From Dactylis glomerata (Eukaryota > Streptophyta > Magnoliopsida > Poales > Poaceae), in NCBI GenBank assembly GCA_007115705.1, contig QXEO01001565.1, positions 3,096,230-3,160,229 on the forward strand: 64,000 nt of DNA. The letters are read 5' to 3'. The notes beneath the pieces are model-generated. The model was given only the letters and a program-made list of their open reading frames with translations. It did not search any database and was not told where the DNA came from. A program made the translations under genes and the position numbers. Shown one piece after another: positions 22,064-33,276 of this stretch (position 1 is the first letter of the stretch; every line of letters begins with the position of its first letter).

Positions 22064-22680
22064 ATGGGCTGTCTACCTTGGCGAGAAGCAGTTGGACCTA
22101 GACTAGGTGCTTTGGCTGCCGCACAACAAGGACGTCAATGAGCCATACTACTACAAGCCAGTGGTCCACAAAAAAACTATGAGCCAGTGGTCAATGGTGA
22201 GGTGATCCTCGTGAAGGAGCTGCAAGACGATATGGACGGCTTCGTCAGCAACATCGTGTACCAAATGTAGTAGGCGCCGCAACACGGCGAGCTGTTTGAG
22301 ATGCCGCGCCGATGTTCACCGAGAATGAGGCTGTCTAGGTCGCTATGATTCTCAACAAGGAGGAGGACCGGCAAAGATGGGTGTGCTATGATGACACACT
22401 ATCCCCCCTCCATGGTGTAGATCTAGCTCCCAGTGATGCCGCCGTAGATGCCACCGAAGGTTTCCAGGGGTGAGGCTTGGGACCACTCGCCTCCACTTCC
22501 AGGACCTCCTCCACCGTCGACCACATCATGGCCATGAGAACAGCTACCCTACATCATCCTTGACTAGTAGGGCGCGACAAAAGAGCCAACACAACCCCTA
22601 GTTTAGGCCATGGTTTTAATTTTATGTTTTATTCGTATCGCTTTAATTTCATGTATTTACTTTCTATGTAATGTATAGAC
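22064..22680. other. Degenerate transposon-like sequence, unassigned
   Basis: This is moderately GC-rich sequence with coding-like phrases but stop codons in every frame. It ends in T-rich sequence (TTTTAATTTTATG) resembling 3' regions of DNA-transposon ORFs. I cannot name the family. Confidence 0.3.
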
Positions 22681-24045
22681 ACTTTGTCAGCCCCACAACT
22701 CCCTGACGACCTCCTGAGCAGCTCCCTCTCGAGCAGCTCCAGAGGATTCAATCTCGCGGCGAGCAATATCCCGGTCGGTGCTTCCCTAGCCGCTATGACC
22801 GCCGATGCCGGCGGTGGTGGTGGCACCCGGCCGTCAAATGGCGGAGGGCGGCGACGGGGGGACACGCTGCAGCCACATTTCAGGGCGGTGAAGCACCAGC
22901 GGTAAGGCGCGTGGGAGGCTGAGCTTGGTGGGGCACCCGGAGTACTGTGGCGGCGGCCTAGCGCTGTTCATCACGGTTAGGGTGGCGATCGGTCTCAATC
23001 TGGGCCAGATCTGGGCCCCAATCTGGGCCAGGAGGGCCTTGTCCTTGGCCATGAGAACTAGTGCTGGGGCTCTGCCCGTGTGTGGCCGCTCTTACTCTTG
23101 GCAGTACCAGATGGAGGAAGTTGGGCCAGCGATGCCTCCTCTCATCGGCGACCTATAGTGCGACGGTGGCGGCACCCATTTGGGTTTGTCTGGCAGCACA
23201 AGGACAGCTGGGACTGCGGTTCCGGGCTTGGTGGTGGTGGCTTGTTCTTCCGTCGGAGTTGGTCGACTGGTCGAATGAAGGTGGTGGTCCTAGGCTTCCT
23301 CACGCGCCAAGTCGAAGATATGCTTGATGCATGCCCTCATTGATCTGGCCAGAGTGTCGAGTTCCGGGAGGCTCCACCAACGAACTCCACTGGGCACCCT
23401 ATGCCTGGAGATTGCTGGGTCAGAAGGGATTCGGTCGTGCGCATTCATGTTTTTCTGGCCGTTTGGTTTTAGAGGAAGCGTGAGGAAGCTCCGTTGTCTG
23501 TTGCCACCATTTGACCCCTCTTATGGTCGATGGTAAAGTCAGAGTCAAAGAACGACATGGAAGCTAAGTTTCTCAGGACTAGTGGCGGTGGTTCGAGTCT
23601 TTGCGGCGATGAGGAACATGCTGGGTGATTCATGACTCGTAGCAGCGACATTGGCAAGTGGGGGCGATACTACAGGAAAAGTGGTGGTCTGGCCTTAACT
23701 GGTTGTGTCTGGAAATGACCTTATTGAAGGCATTGTTTTGTGAGCGGGGATTTTTCTCCAAGATAAAAACCTAAGATCTATTGATCGGGCAACGAGGGCG
23801 CTTGTGCACTGTTCCCTTATTCGAGACGTCGCTTTTAGAGATGTTGGATTTCTAGTGTTGTCTTGGTGCTATTAGTGTTGTTGTTGCAAGGAATTTACCA
23901 CTGTAGCAGGATTTTTTTTTCTATAATTCTTTTTTTAATGATTGTGTGCATTTCGTATTGCCACTAGGGCATAGGGTTATTTCAGAGGCTTGATGTAATT
24001 GATTTTTTTAATACTAATATATACTCCTTATCAAAAAATATACTG
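22681..24045 (+). mobile_element. LINE-like retroposon fragment
   Basis: The GC-rich 5' half and the T-rich 3' end (GTTATTTCAGAGGCTTGATGTAATTG followed by TTTTTTAATACTAATATATACTCCTTATC) have the layout of grass non-LTR retroposon tails. No reverse transcriptase or endonuclease motifs are present. No clear TSD was found. Similar tails appear near 26200 and 48840. Confidence 0.45.
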
Positions 24046-24227
24046 CATGTGATAAAAAGGACAAGTAGTATAACCTCGAAAAGAATATTTGCATTGGCCC
24101 GTTGAGTTCACCTCGGACGCAAACCAACACAACCTCATTTTATGTCCATGAACCGATCTATACGAACTGAAATGGACCAAATCGAATACCAAAATGGTTC
24201 GGCTTGCTTGAGTTGCCCTAATAAGAC

Positions 24228-24300
24228 CTACTCCCTCCGATCGAAAATAATTATCGATGATTTTATAGTAACTTAGTGTAGAAAGTTAAACACTTATTTT
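24228..24300. repeat. Stowaway MITE terminal fragment
   Basis: TACTCCCTCCGATCGAAAAT is the typical Stowaway end. The matching right end was not found, so this is a truncated copy. Confidence 0.5.
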
Positions 24301-24309
24301 CAATCAAAT

Positions 24310-25072
24310 AAGTGTTTGGCACCAACCTGACCTGCCTTTCTCCGGGCAGTCACACCGACTGATACGTAGACGTAACACGCCATCGAATTGGCATCGACAG
24401 GAAGTCGTATGTCCATCCATGACATGAGCCAACATTTCCCAAGAAAAGAAAACAAGCGGGACACTATAACGGACGAGACAGGTAGGCCGGCAGCAGGCGA
24501 CCAGCCTGCGCGCGCTGGCGCGACGAAGAAGAGGGGACATCCGCTGGCAACTTTCCGGCAAGGGGCTTGCTCGTGTCCGGCGCCGGCGGGCTCAGAAACG
24601 CCACCGACATCCCGCACGTCTAGTCCTAGCCGCACGGACACAGGCCACTGTGCGTGGCGTCGCGTCCGGCCGTCCGGCCAGTCAAGTCGTGTCCTGTGGC
24701 TGTACCCCGCGCGCGCCGCGATCACGTCGCCGGATCCGTTAGCAGGCTCGCTTGATCCTGGCTGCGCTCGCTGTACGTGCCCGTGCGGATTTAGGGCAGG
24801 CACGCCTCATTACAGTTGACTACTTTTACTGGCTGGTCGTTGTGTCATGGGCTCATATGGCTCCCAATGCTGTCACGCAGTACTACAAACCAGGACAATT
24901 GTACGAGCAAAAGAATGCCCGAGGACGCAAAAGTTGCGCGCATATGTACGTGCTCACAGCGCATGTGTACGTCAAAAATCAGTATCCATTTGACGATTCC
25001 ATTTTCAGGGTTTTTTTTCGAGGTAAGTTAAACGGGTAGGTTCAGTAACTAGTTCGCGAGTGTGATGGTATG
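24310..25072. other. Intergenic sequence with a GC-rich block
   Basis: Positions 24440-24790 are GC- and CpG-rich, unlike the flanks. Several overlapping short ORFs on both strands show no domain I recognise. It may be a remnant of a promoter or gene, but nothing supports a call. Confidence 0.3.
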
Positions 25073-25356
25073 TACTTTCTTCATCCTTAATTAAATAAGT
25101 GTACATCTAGTTTAAAAATTTGTCCATAAAAGAGTGTATTTTTTCTTTTCAATGTATATTTAAATAATAAAAGTGTTTCTCTCTCATTACACGGGAATCA
25201 AGGCCAATAGTATTTTCGTATTTTTCTACATGCACTTAGCTTATTGGAGATGGAGAAATTAAAGAGAAGAGAGAGTGGTTATCACCTTTCCCAATATAAA
25301 AAGCTTAATTTTCTTGAACATCACGAACATAGACTTTTTTGTGGATGGAGGAAGTA
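25073..25356. mobile_element. Stowaway-like MITE
   Basis: The left end TACTTTCTTCATCCTTAATT and right end GTGGATGGAGGAAGTA are inverted repeats with TA at both borders. The 284-bp AT-rich interior has no ORF. Confidence 0.7.
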
Positions 25357-25755
25357 GGATGCAAAGCGGTACATGATCCGTTCTGCTTCTTAGGTTTTTT
25401 ACAGTGTTCCGCTTCGTAGTTAAAGTTGGTTAGGCCAGTTATAAATTCATTTAACCAATTAGATTAGTTTAGGCCTTTTACAGTGGAAGTTGTTTAGCAC
25501 TATATCCTAGTTATTTTGTTTTTGTGGCATTATATTAAATGAGGAAAGAGAGTGGTGTTGTATCTTAGCTAAACTATAACTCTTGCATGATATCATAAGC
25601 AAAATACATTGCTAACCCAATCACATACATACATGCACATAAAATCATTAAATGTAGATACAATCCTTAAAAACAATGCATTGTGATGATTGTCTCTGCT
25701 ACCTAGAATAACATGCTAAGATACAATACATTATAAAAGGTCTTAAACTTGCAAC
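25357..25755. other. AT-rich intergenic sequence
   Basis: No gene or terminal repeat was recognised in these 400 bases. Confidence 0.5.
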
Positions 25756-25926
25756 TACTCTCTTTGTTTTAAAATATAATATGTTTTCTCTTTTTAACAT
25801 GTATCTATATGCTTTTTAGTGTGTAGGTTGACTCATTTTGCTTCTGACATACACATTAAAAGTTATCTTGATACATGTGCGTTAAAAAAAAAATCTAAAC
25901 ATCTTATATTTTAAAACGGAGTGAGA
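25756..25926. mobile_element. Stowaway-like MITE
   Basis: The left end TACTCTCTTTGTTTTAAAAT pairs with the right end ATTTTAAAACGGAGTGAG, and the following bases (TATAATATGTTT against AAACATCTTATA) also pair. It is 171 bp with no coding capacity. Confidence 0.75.
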
Positions 25927-26564
25927 ACTTTGTGAGCTTATGCGGGACATTCATGTAGTGGTATGATAGTCTCATTATATCTGACATTATGTTGGCCGTC
26001 GAGGTCGTTTTGGCACAGTTGAGAATCCTATTCTTTATCGACTTCAGAGTGTCCCGAGTCTGCTCCTCCATAGCAGTCATGTCGCATTCTTTGGCTTGGA
26101 TGGGAGGTCGGTCTTTCCTCTATTGTTCGGGTTTGGCCGTTATTGTTTGGGTGTTTTTGTGGGGCCCAGTCCTAGTTGTATTGGTTTTAGCCCAATTTTT
26201 TCATTAATTAACCAAATAATTGTCTTATTATTAAGTAATGGAAAGGCAAAACTTTTTCCTCATTTCATAAACATTAATACAATATTCACCTATGTTACTC
26301 TAAGCTTAATTCTCTTGCTAAATTAGCTGCCACGGCAGCATCTTTGTGGAGTCGAGATGCATGAAATAAGTAAGGTACCAGTACTCTGCCTAACCTGAGT
26401 AGATGAGCTAATATTTTTTTAGATGGAATAAGATTAATCACAGCCAAAAACCTGGAAGTGTAAATATATACTTTCTCCGTTCACTATCATAAAAACCTAG
26501 ATATGTCAATATAAACTTAATACGGAACAAAATGAGAGAAATTACGTCCATCGAAATCTATATT
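25927..26564. other. Intergenic sequence with LINE-tail-like and MITE fragments
   Basis: Positions 26090-26230 resemble a retroposon tail (TGGTTTTAGCCCAATTTTTT followed by AT-rich sequence). Positions 26473-26545 start like a Stowaway end (TACTTTCTCCGTTCACTATC) without a clear partner. No gene was seen. Confidence 0.4.
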
Positions 26565-26936
26565 TCTTATAAAGCAAAACCCCACTAAGGGGTCATTTAA
26601 GTTGTCTATCTTAACATGCAAGTTATCCACATCACCCACTATATTAGCCAATCAATTGTCCATGTCATCCCACTAATATTAATTAATTAATATCTCGGCA
26701 TGCAATATATCCACCTCATCAATTCTTTTAAGCCATACAATTGAATAATTCACTATTTTTTGTTGGCAAATACACAAAAATTTAATTTTAATTAAATTTA
26801 GCCCTTGAATATTGTGACCAATTGAATCTTCAGATTAATCTTAAGGATTTTAATAGACAATTTTAAATATTATGTGTCTTATATATAGTAGATTTTTAAA
26901 GAGAATCCCGCTACAACGTGCGGGATATTTTTCTAG
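26565..26936 (+). mobile_element. Short non-autonomous Helitron
   Basis: The 3' terminus has the Helitron layout: a hairpin CCCGCTACAACGTGCGGG, a short AT spacer and a terminal CTAG, followed by T. The 5' end is taken at TCTTATAAAGCAAAACCCC, which fits the required TC start but is less certain. The roughly 370-bp interior is AT-rich with no Rep/helicase. Confidence 0.72.
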
Positions 26937-26964
26937 TTTAGAAAAAACCTAGAACACCTTGTAT

Positions 26965-27615
26965 TCTGACTCGAGTCTTCATTGCAGGCTTGTATCCCTA
27001 AAGTATACCCCTGCTACACTACCGTGTAGCAAGTACGACAGCAAGATCACGCCTCTTCTACTGTACTAGTACATGCTGCAAAGCTCTTCATGCTCTGATG
27101 TCCTAAGTAGAGATATGTATGCGTGTAGTATACAAATTATATTTGTGACGTACCATATGTATATTAATTATAGAAATTATATTTGTGACGTACCATATGT
27201 ATATTATTTAGCAAAAAAAATGAACCAAAAAAGGAGAATTGAGCTAGAAGTACATAAATGTAAGTTCTTGGTCTGACAAACTAGAGATCTTAAAAAATCA
27301 CATGATTTGAATCTCATGATTTTTTCGAAAAGAAATGAAAAAATACCTTTGAATTTGCGAGGGCCACCATGCTAGTTGTGTCTAAAGACAATGTATTTTG
27401 AAACCTTGTGCTCCCTCCGACCACTAATACATGTCTTTGTATGGATGCATCTAGACACATTTTGGTATGGAGTCTCGCAGGCTTATATCCCTAAAGTACA
27501 CGCCGCTGGTACACTACAGTGTTAGAAAGTAGGACAGCAAGAGACACGCCTCTACTACTGTACTACATGCTGCAAAACTCTCTGATGTCCAAAGTAGAGA
27601 TGTACGTACGTACGC
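26965..27615. repeat. Dispersed direct duplication, about 150-bp unit
   Basis: Sequence at 26985-27120 (GCAGGCTTGTATCCCTAAAG ... AAGTAGAGATATGTATGCGT) recurs diverged at 27477-27615. Between the copies are a 45-bp tandem duplication (27132-27212, phrase TATTTGTGACGTACCATATG twice) and a Stowaway-like fragment at 27412-27468. Confidence 0.75.
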
Positions 27616-28504
27616 GTGCAGTACGTCCGCAGATCATGTCGTGCACGCACGCACGCACGGACAAGATATGGCTCGCGGCCAGGGTCAACCCTAGATACAG
27701 ATGCCGGCCTGCGATCGCTCACCAGGCCAAGCCAGCACGACGAGCGCTGTAACGCAAAGTAGCAGTGGTACGCGTACATGCAAGAGTAGACGCCCAGCTA
27801 GGCTACGCTACGCTACTCGCCAGATCGAGCATGCAGCGGCAGACGCACGCACGCACGCCGCGCGCATGCACTGGGTCGATCGATTCGAAGCCTTCCTCGA
27901 TCCTGGTCTCCGCCTCATAAATTCCGGGCTTGGAGGCTTCTCCTTGTTGCGACATGCATGGGGATGCACGCACACGCTGCGCAAGCTGGAGAAGGAAAGC
28001 CGATCGATCGAGCATGCTCCATCTCTGCGCGTCGCCGCCGGCCGGCCGTGCATGCATGGGGAAGCGCGGCGGCCGGGAGACAAGAAGATCGGGGCCTTGT
28101 CTCCATGCACGATCCCAAGCCTGAAAAAGGTGTTACCTCTATCTCTGCCAAAAGCCTCTCCTCTTTTTTGGTTATGCCTAGCTACATATACGACGGGCAG
28201 ATCAACCCGGCCGGAACCCTTCCGTACCCGGCTATAGCTAACCACGCAGGGTCTGATTCATAGGATTTTCCAAGAAAATTAATTTGTACGATTTTTGTCT
28301 ATAGGAACTTTTCCTACATAGGTCATCTGATTCAAAGGATTGAACCCTCTAAATATCATATGAATTGCTTTCCTACGCTACAATTCTATAGGATTTCTAA
28401 TAAGTGGTTAGATTTGTTCAAAAAACTTCATGTGTGTCTATGACAACTATGACATGTAGTCCTACGTTTATGCCGCGGCGGTGCTTGCTGGAGATCGGGG
28501 TGAG
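27616..28504. other. CpG-rich intergenic sequence
   Basis: ACGTACGT- and GCACGCAC-type simple repeats (27600-27660, 27840-27860) and many overlapping short ORFs are present. There is no recognisable domain and no TATA plus ORF arrangement. Positions 28255-28440 look like an AT-rich MITE remnant with repeated CTATAGGA-like motifs. Confidence 0.3.
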
Positions 28505-28720
28505 ATCACGCCTAGCTAGTTGCTTGCCGTAGATAAAGGTCAGCTAGGACGGAGAGCACAACCAGGTGCTTGCCGGATATCAGGGTGATCAGCTGGGACG
28601 GAGATCACAACCAGGTGCTTGCCGGACAGTTGCAGGTACAGAGGTGAAGCACCTGGCATGGAGTGGGAGCTGGGCCGGAGGTGAAGCACCTGCCTGGGAC
28701 AGAGGAGGAGCTGTTGGTTG
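28505..28720. repeat. Short minisatellite, about 58-bp unit
   Basis: CACAACCAGGTGCTTGCCGG occurs twice, near 28557 and 28607. GGAGGTGAAGCACCTG-type units follow near 28640 and 28677. The array continues diverged to about 28860. Confidence 0.65.
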
Positions 28721-28889
28721 ACGAGGACCTGAGGAGCACTTGGGAGAGGAGATCGGGCCGATCCCAAGTGCTCCTAGGCGAGGGTCATCGCAAATCGCAT
28801 GACCACCTGGGCAAGGAGATCGTGATGCTCCTGGCGAGGAGATCGTGGTCCCAGGTGCGCCCTGAGAACAGTGAGAAGGGCGATCGGAA

Positions 28890-29764
28890 TGTGTGGTTCG
28901 ATTTCTAAATCAGGGGGTACTACTATATTCTTACTTGCTTTTCACCTGGTCGGAAAAAACTCAGAACATCTTATAATGTGGAATGGACATGGAATACATA
29001 TGTATGTTCGTCGAGACTCAAGAGTGCAAGACTCGAGAGTGCAGTCGATTTTCCTTTTGTGAGATCCACCGCAGCTGGTCAGAACTCAGAATCATCTCAC
29101 CAAAGAGAACACATGATAGAAGTATACTCCGTAGCAATTTACTCCGTGTATATTTGTGTAGTACACAACATTTATTCTAGCCGTATAAATTGGCAAGAAT
29201 TATCATACTCTTGCATTTCGGTCCCCTGCTGCCGGTGTAGGCAACGCTGGCACGGCCAGCACCGTACGTAGGCTCGGCTCGGGCACGGTGCGGCCGCATG
29301 CAAACTTTGCAAGAGCTTGCAAATGATGAGGTGATTAATCCCCACGCATGGAGTTAACCAACACTGCCCGTCGTCCATTGGCCACACGTCCATGGCTGGG
29401 CGGCTACCACTGCAGCTCCGTTGATCGCGCCCGTATTCATAGCCCACCTCCGCCCGAATAATTGCAGTACCAGAATAGGCCAATTCCCTTGCATTCCACG
29501 AACCACCACGCTGTTTACTGTGTACTAACTGTACAAACCAGTTAAGTTGCACAGAGTTGTATCCCTTAGTTCTGGAAAATAAAATCAAAATAATAGGTCT
29601 CTCCTTTACGGGGAGCTACTAGTACATTGGTTGATGCAAGCAACCATTTTATTTGTACCGTATCCGTAAAAAGTATAAAACTGATGTGTTCTTGATTCTC
29701 AGTCCATTGAGATATTCTTAAGTCCCAAGAGACTGAGACATAGATGTACATGTACCCTCAGATT
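28890..29764. other. Intergenic sequence, no gene recognised
   Basis: The sequence is mixed in composition with a GC-rich patch around 29220-29300. Short ORFs on both strands lack recognisable domains. Confidence 0.4.
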
Positions 29765-30646
29765 GGCTGGAACAAAATCATTGTGTCACACTTTATGCAT
29801 CAGTAATCCTATTGCCAGATCTCCATACAAACTGATTGAACTCGGAAAAGCATTTGGCCTATACCTACACCGTGCCCGCCAACACACAGTGTAGTGTGAA
29901 CCAGACCCTCTAAATTAAACTAGGGAAGCTATGGTACTCTAATTTTCCTTCTCACAAAGCATATGATTTAAGACCAAAATGATATAAAATAATTTGCACA
30001 ATACAAATTTATGTTATGCATCTACTATAATTTCATACGAACAAACATATGGTGTAATAAAATGTTGTTTAAATTTTTTATGGCTATAGTAGTTACTTAC
30101 AATAATTAATCACAATACATAATAGTGTATTTTGCTACACTATCCTAACTCCTCTTCTTTGTTTTCCCTGACTTTCCTTGTGAATGTCAGAGGAGCTGGT
30201 TTCGGTGTAGTGACCATCACCCATGGATCCGGAAAATACCCTTATAATATAGCATACATTAATTTGGAAACTTCTTTTTGGTAAAAGAATGTGCCATAAG
30301 CAACTTACGCAACATACACATAAAACAAAAAAATTTAGTCATTGCCCACTTTTAGCTTTGCACTGTCTTTTTTGGCCCCATCTTAAGATCTTGGTCAAGT
30401 TCCGCCGCTACTAGACATATGTGCCGACAACAGAACATTGTGATGACGTGGTTCACAATGAAGGTCGATGACATCATTTTTACTCTTCACTAAATGATTC
30501 TCAACTGTAGCCTCAAGATGATCAATTTTGATGTGCAAAGGAAATAACCTATTTTTCTAGTAAATTTATTTGTATTGAGCAAACATTCTAATTTTAGCGT
30601 ATGGTGCAAACTAGTTGCAATCCATTCCTCCATAGATTGTACCCTC
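29765..30646. repeat. Segmental duplication, copy 1
   Basis: Collinear with 30653-31490. Shared phrases include TCAAGTTCCGCCGCTACTAG, TGGTTCACAATGAAG and TTTTACTCTTCACTAAATGA. Copy 1 carries a 308-bp insertion (29897-30204) that copy 2 lacks, and it lacks the Stowaway element present in copy 2. No coding content was recognised. Confidence 0.85.
29897..30204. mobile_element. hAT-type MITE with 8-bp TSD
   Basis: The 308-bp insert is flanked by GTGTAGTG at 29889-29896 and 30205-30212. The paralogous copy has a single GTGTAGCG at the equivalent place. Termini TGAACCAGACCCTC and GAGCTGGTTTCG form an imperfect inverted repeat. An 8-bp TSD suggests hAT. Confidence 0.75.
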
Positions 30647-30652
30647 GGACCC

Positions 30653-31490
30653 GCCACAACAAAAACATTGTGTCACGCTTATGCACCAATAATTCTACTG
30701 CAAGATCGTCATCCAAACTGATTGAATATAGCTTATGCTACCATGTCAAGTGATTTCATCCATGGACCATAGTATCCCGCACCCGCCTACACACGGTGTA
30801 GCGAGGATCACTTATGGATCCAGCGAATACAACCTTATAAATAACATGCATTAGAACAGACACTTTTTTGTCAAACATACGTCTTTGGCCTACCTGGGGT
30901 TCACCTAAAACAAAAAGCTTCTAGTCATTGCCCACTACTCCCTCTGTTTTTATTTACCTTGCTTTCTGGGTTTAATTAAAGTTAAACTATGTCACCTTTG
31001 ATCAAATATGTAGAAAGTATCAATATTTAAAATGTAATATCAATATTACTACAATCGGCACGAAGTGTACTTTCGTATTATATAAATTTGGTATTATAAA
31101 TGTTTATATTTTTTGCTACATATTTAGTTAAACTTTGTAAAGTTTGACTTTGACTAAAGCTAGAATGCAGGGTAAATAAAAACGGAGGGAGTATGAGCTT
31201 TCCGCTGTCGTTTGGCCCCATCTAAAGATCTGGGTCAAGTTCCGCCGCTACTAGACATGAGTGGGGGCAACAAGACATTTGTGATGATGTGGTTCACAAT
31301 GAAGCTTGGTGACTTCATTTTTACTCTTCACTAAATGATCTCAACTATAGCCTCGAGATGATCAATTTTGAAGTCCAAAGAAAATGTTTTATTTTTTCCA
31401 AATAAGTAAAAATAGAAAATTATATTGAGCGAACATTCGAATTTTAGCACATGAAGCAAACGAGTTGCGATCCCTTCCTCCATATTGGAG
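30653..31490. repeat. Segmental duplication, copy 2
   Basis: Second copy of 29765-30646. It is interrupted by a Stowaway MITE at 30936-31193. Confidence 0.85.
30936..31193. mobile_element. Stowaway MITE, complete
   Basis: The termini TACTCCCTCTGTTTTTATTT and AAATAAAAACGGAGGGAGTA are near-perfect inverted repeats. Copy 1 of the duplication gives the empty site: GCCCAC is followed directly by TTTTAGCTTT there. It is 258 bp with no coding capacity. Confidence 0.93.
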
Positions 31491-31791
31491 TCCAAGTTTA
31501 GTTACTTTAATTACCATACTAGAATTAGATAGCAATATAAATATTAGAATTATATTACCAATATTTGTCCTTAAGAAAAACATTAACGTTCACTAAGAGT
31601 GCATATGCCATGTGAGTGTGTATGCCACCACATGTTGTAAAAGGTAAGTAAAAAAACTGCACAATCCCCTTCGGTTCCAAACTCAAGTAGGTTGTCAAAG
31701 AAAAAGATTAGACTGTTCTTGGAGGAAGAAAGGACAGAAACAAGACAATGGCCGATCCCCACACACCACCGAGTGGACCATGGCGCATCAG
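31491..31791. other. Distal 5' flank of the ESR1-like gene, displaced
   Basis: The sequence is AT-rich. If the retroposon at 31805-33156 is removed, this stretch becomes the immediate upstream region of the AP2/ERF gene and would hold its native promoter elements. No specific motif is asserted. Confidence 0.4.
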
Positions 31792-31804
31792 GCCTTCCCC
31801 TTCC

Positions 31805-33156
31805 TTTTTTTTAAACAGAAGGCAAAAATGCCCAGCTTTAAATTAATAAAGCCATACGGCCAACGACAAGGATGCTGAAAACAGCTTACAACACCACGCA
31901 CAACCCAAGCACACAAAATAGGAAGAAAGCTCTGCTTGGGGAAGACAAAGACCTCCTCGCTCGAGCGCCAAGACAGAGGCACGCCACCGCAGAACAGCAA
32001 GCCGACATGGTGGTAACACTAGATGCTCCGCAACCAATGGCGAGGAACACCGACCTCCTTCCACGCCGAAGAGGGACCCTACCCTCTCGCCCTGGGTCGA
32101 AGGGCGCCGCACCGTCGGACGGGGAAACATTCACCCTAGAACAAAGAGGAGGTGCAGCCTACAGAACCACCGGAGAAGGACCACACAGAACACCACCAAG
32201 CGACGGGCACAACAATGCAGCAAGCAACTTCAGTCGAGGAAGCCCAAAACAGAGAAGGGAAAGCTTGGGAGCAGCCACTGAACACGAAGCCAACACCTTG
32301 CAGCCAGGCCACCCTCGCCGGCTACCACAGGGCCCAAGATAGCGCCTCCAAGAAGGGAACGACGCCCACAGCGTCGCCGCTGTCCAATCCGAAGGATTTG
32401 AGCTTTCGCCCGGACCAAAGGTAGGGGATGGGGGCGATGGGACCTCAGCAGCGCCTCCAACAAGGTAAACGGCGCCCGGGCACCACCGAGACGTCGCCGC
32501 TGCTGTGGTCGAAAGACCAGGGATTTCTCCCAGACCCAGCACGCCCCACCGACTCACCAGCCAGCTTCCACGCCGACGGACGCCGACAGCAGAAGACCAG
32601 TAGGGAGGAGGGTGCCATGGACCGCTAGCTGACAATCGAGGTCTAGAGCGAGCCGCCGGAGCCGCTCGGACCCGGCCCACACCCGCCGACGCCCTGCCGC
32701 CCGCACGACCCAGACGCCGACCACCAGCAACCGCGAGCGTCTCCGGCCGCGCGGACGACGTCGCCTCACCACCCGGAGCCGCCGCCCCGGCGAGCCAGGA
32801 CCCCGCCAAGGCCACCGCCGACCGCTCCACAGGCACCGCACCAACCAGCAGCGGCGAGACCGCGCTGGGGAGGACGGGGGGTCGGAGACGGCCGAGCATC
32901 GGCCAGCAGAGCCCAGCCCCAAGTGTGGTCGCCTACCTCCATGCGGCCGCACACAGGGCTCCACGCGCAGATCCCCGCCGCCCCCGTCACCGGCCGCGGC
33001 CGGGCGTCGCCGGCAGCAGCCTTGGGGGGCGGCGAGGGGAAGGGAGCTCAAGAGGGGGGCGGCGGCGGCAGGGGGTTAGGGTTTCGCCCCCCCCCGGTCG
33101 CCCTAGAGGAGGCGACGCGAGGGGGTTGGTGGGGGAAGTCTCACTCACCCGTGTGT
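31805..33156 (-). mobile_element. Non-LTR retroposon inserted in the ESR1-like promoter
   Basis: The direct repeat GCCTTCCCCTTCCT lies at 31792-31805 and 33157-33170. On the minus strand the element has a GC-rich 5' part (ACCCTAACCCCC, TCGCCTCCTCTAGGGCGACC) and a 3' end TTTATTAATTTAAAGCTGGG leading to an A-run (T8 on the plus strand after 31804). This fits LINE-type target-primed insertion. A 246-codon minus-strand frame (32899-32159) shows no endonuclease or reverse-transcriptase motif, so the element is non-autonomous. It ends about 35 bp upstream of the gene's TATA box. Confidence 0.8.
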
Positions 33157-33191
33157 GCCTTCCCCTTCCTTCCCTTGTCCCTCACTCCCTC

Positions 33192-33198
33192 TATATAA
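33192..33198 (+). promoter_or_regulatory. TATA box of the ESR1-like gene
   Basis: TATATAA lies 85 bases before the start codon in the context CTCCCTCTATATAAGCCGCG. Transcription would start near 33222-33230. The TSD of the upstream retroposon ends at 33170, leaving only about 21 bases of native sequence before the box. Confidence 0.8.
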
Positions 33199-33276
33199 GC
33201 CGCGCGCCCACAGCTCATCATCATCCCCTCACACTCCGAACACACCGATCCAAGCACAAGCGCACACAGAGCCAGC

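Noticed and set aside
27830..28110. Possible microRNA precursor or small gene in CpG-rich sequence
   Set aside because: No match to a miRNA I recognise and no clear long hairpin by eye; palindromic GATC/GCATGC words explain the impression.
32159..32899. 246-codon minus-strand ORF beside the ESR1-like gene
   Set aside because: It lies wholly inside the retroposon and shows no known domain; GC-rich sequence gives long frames by chance.
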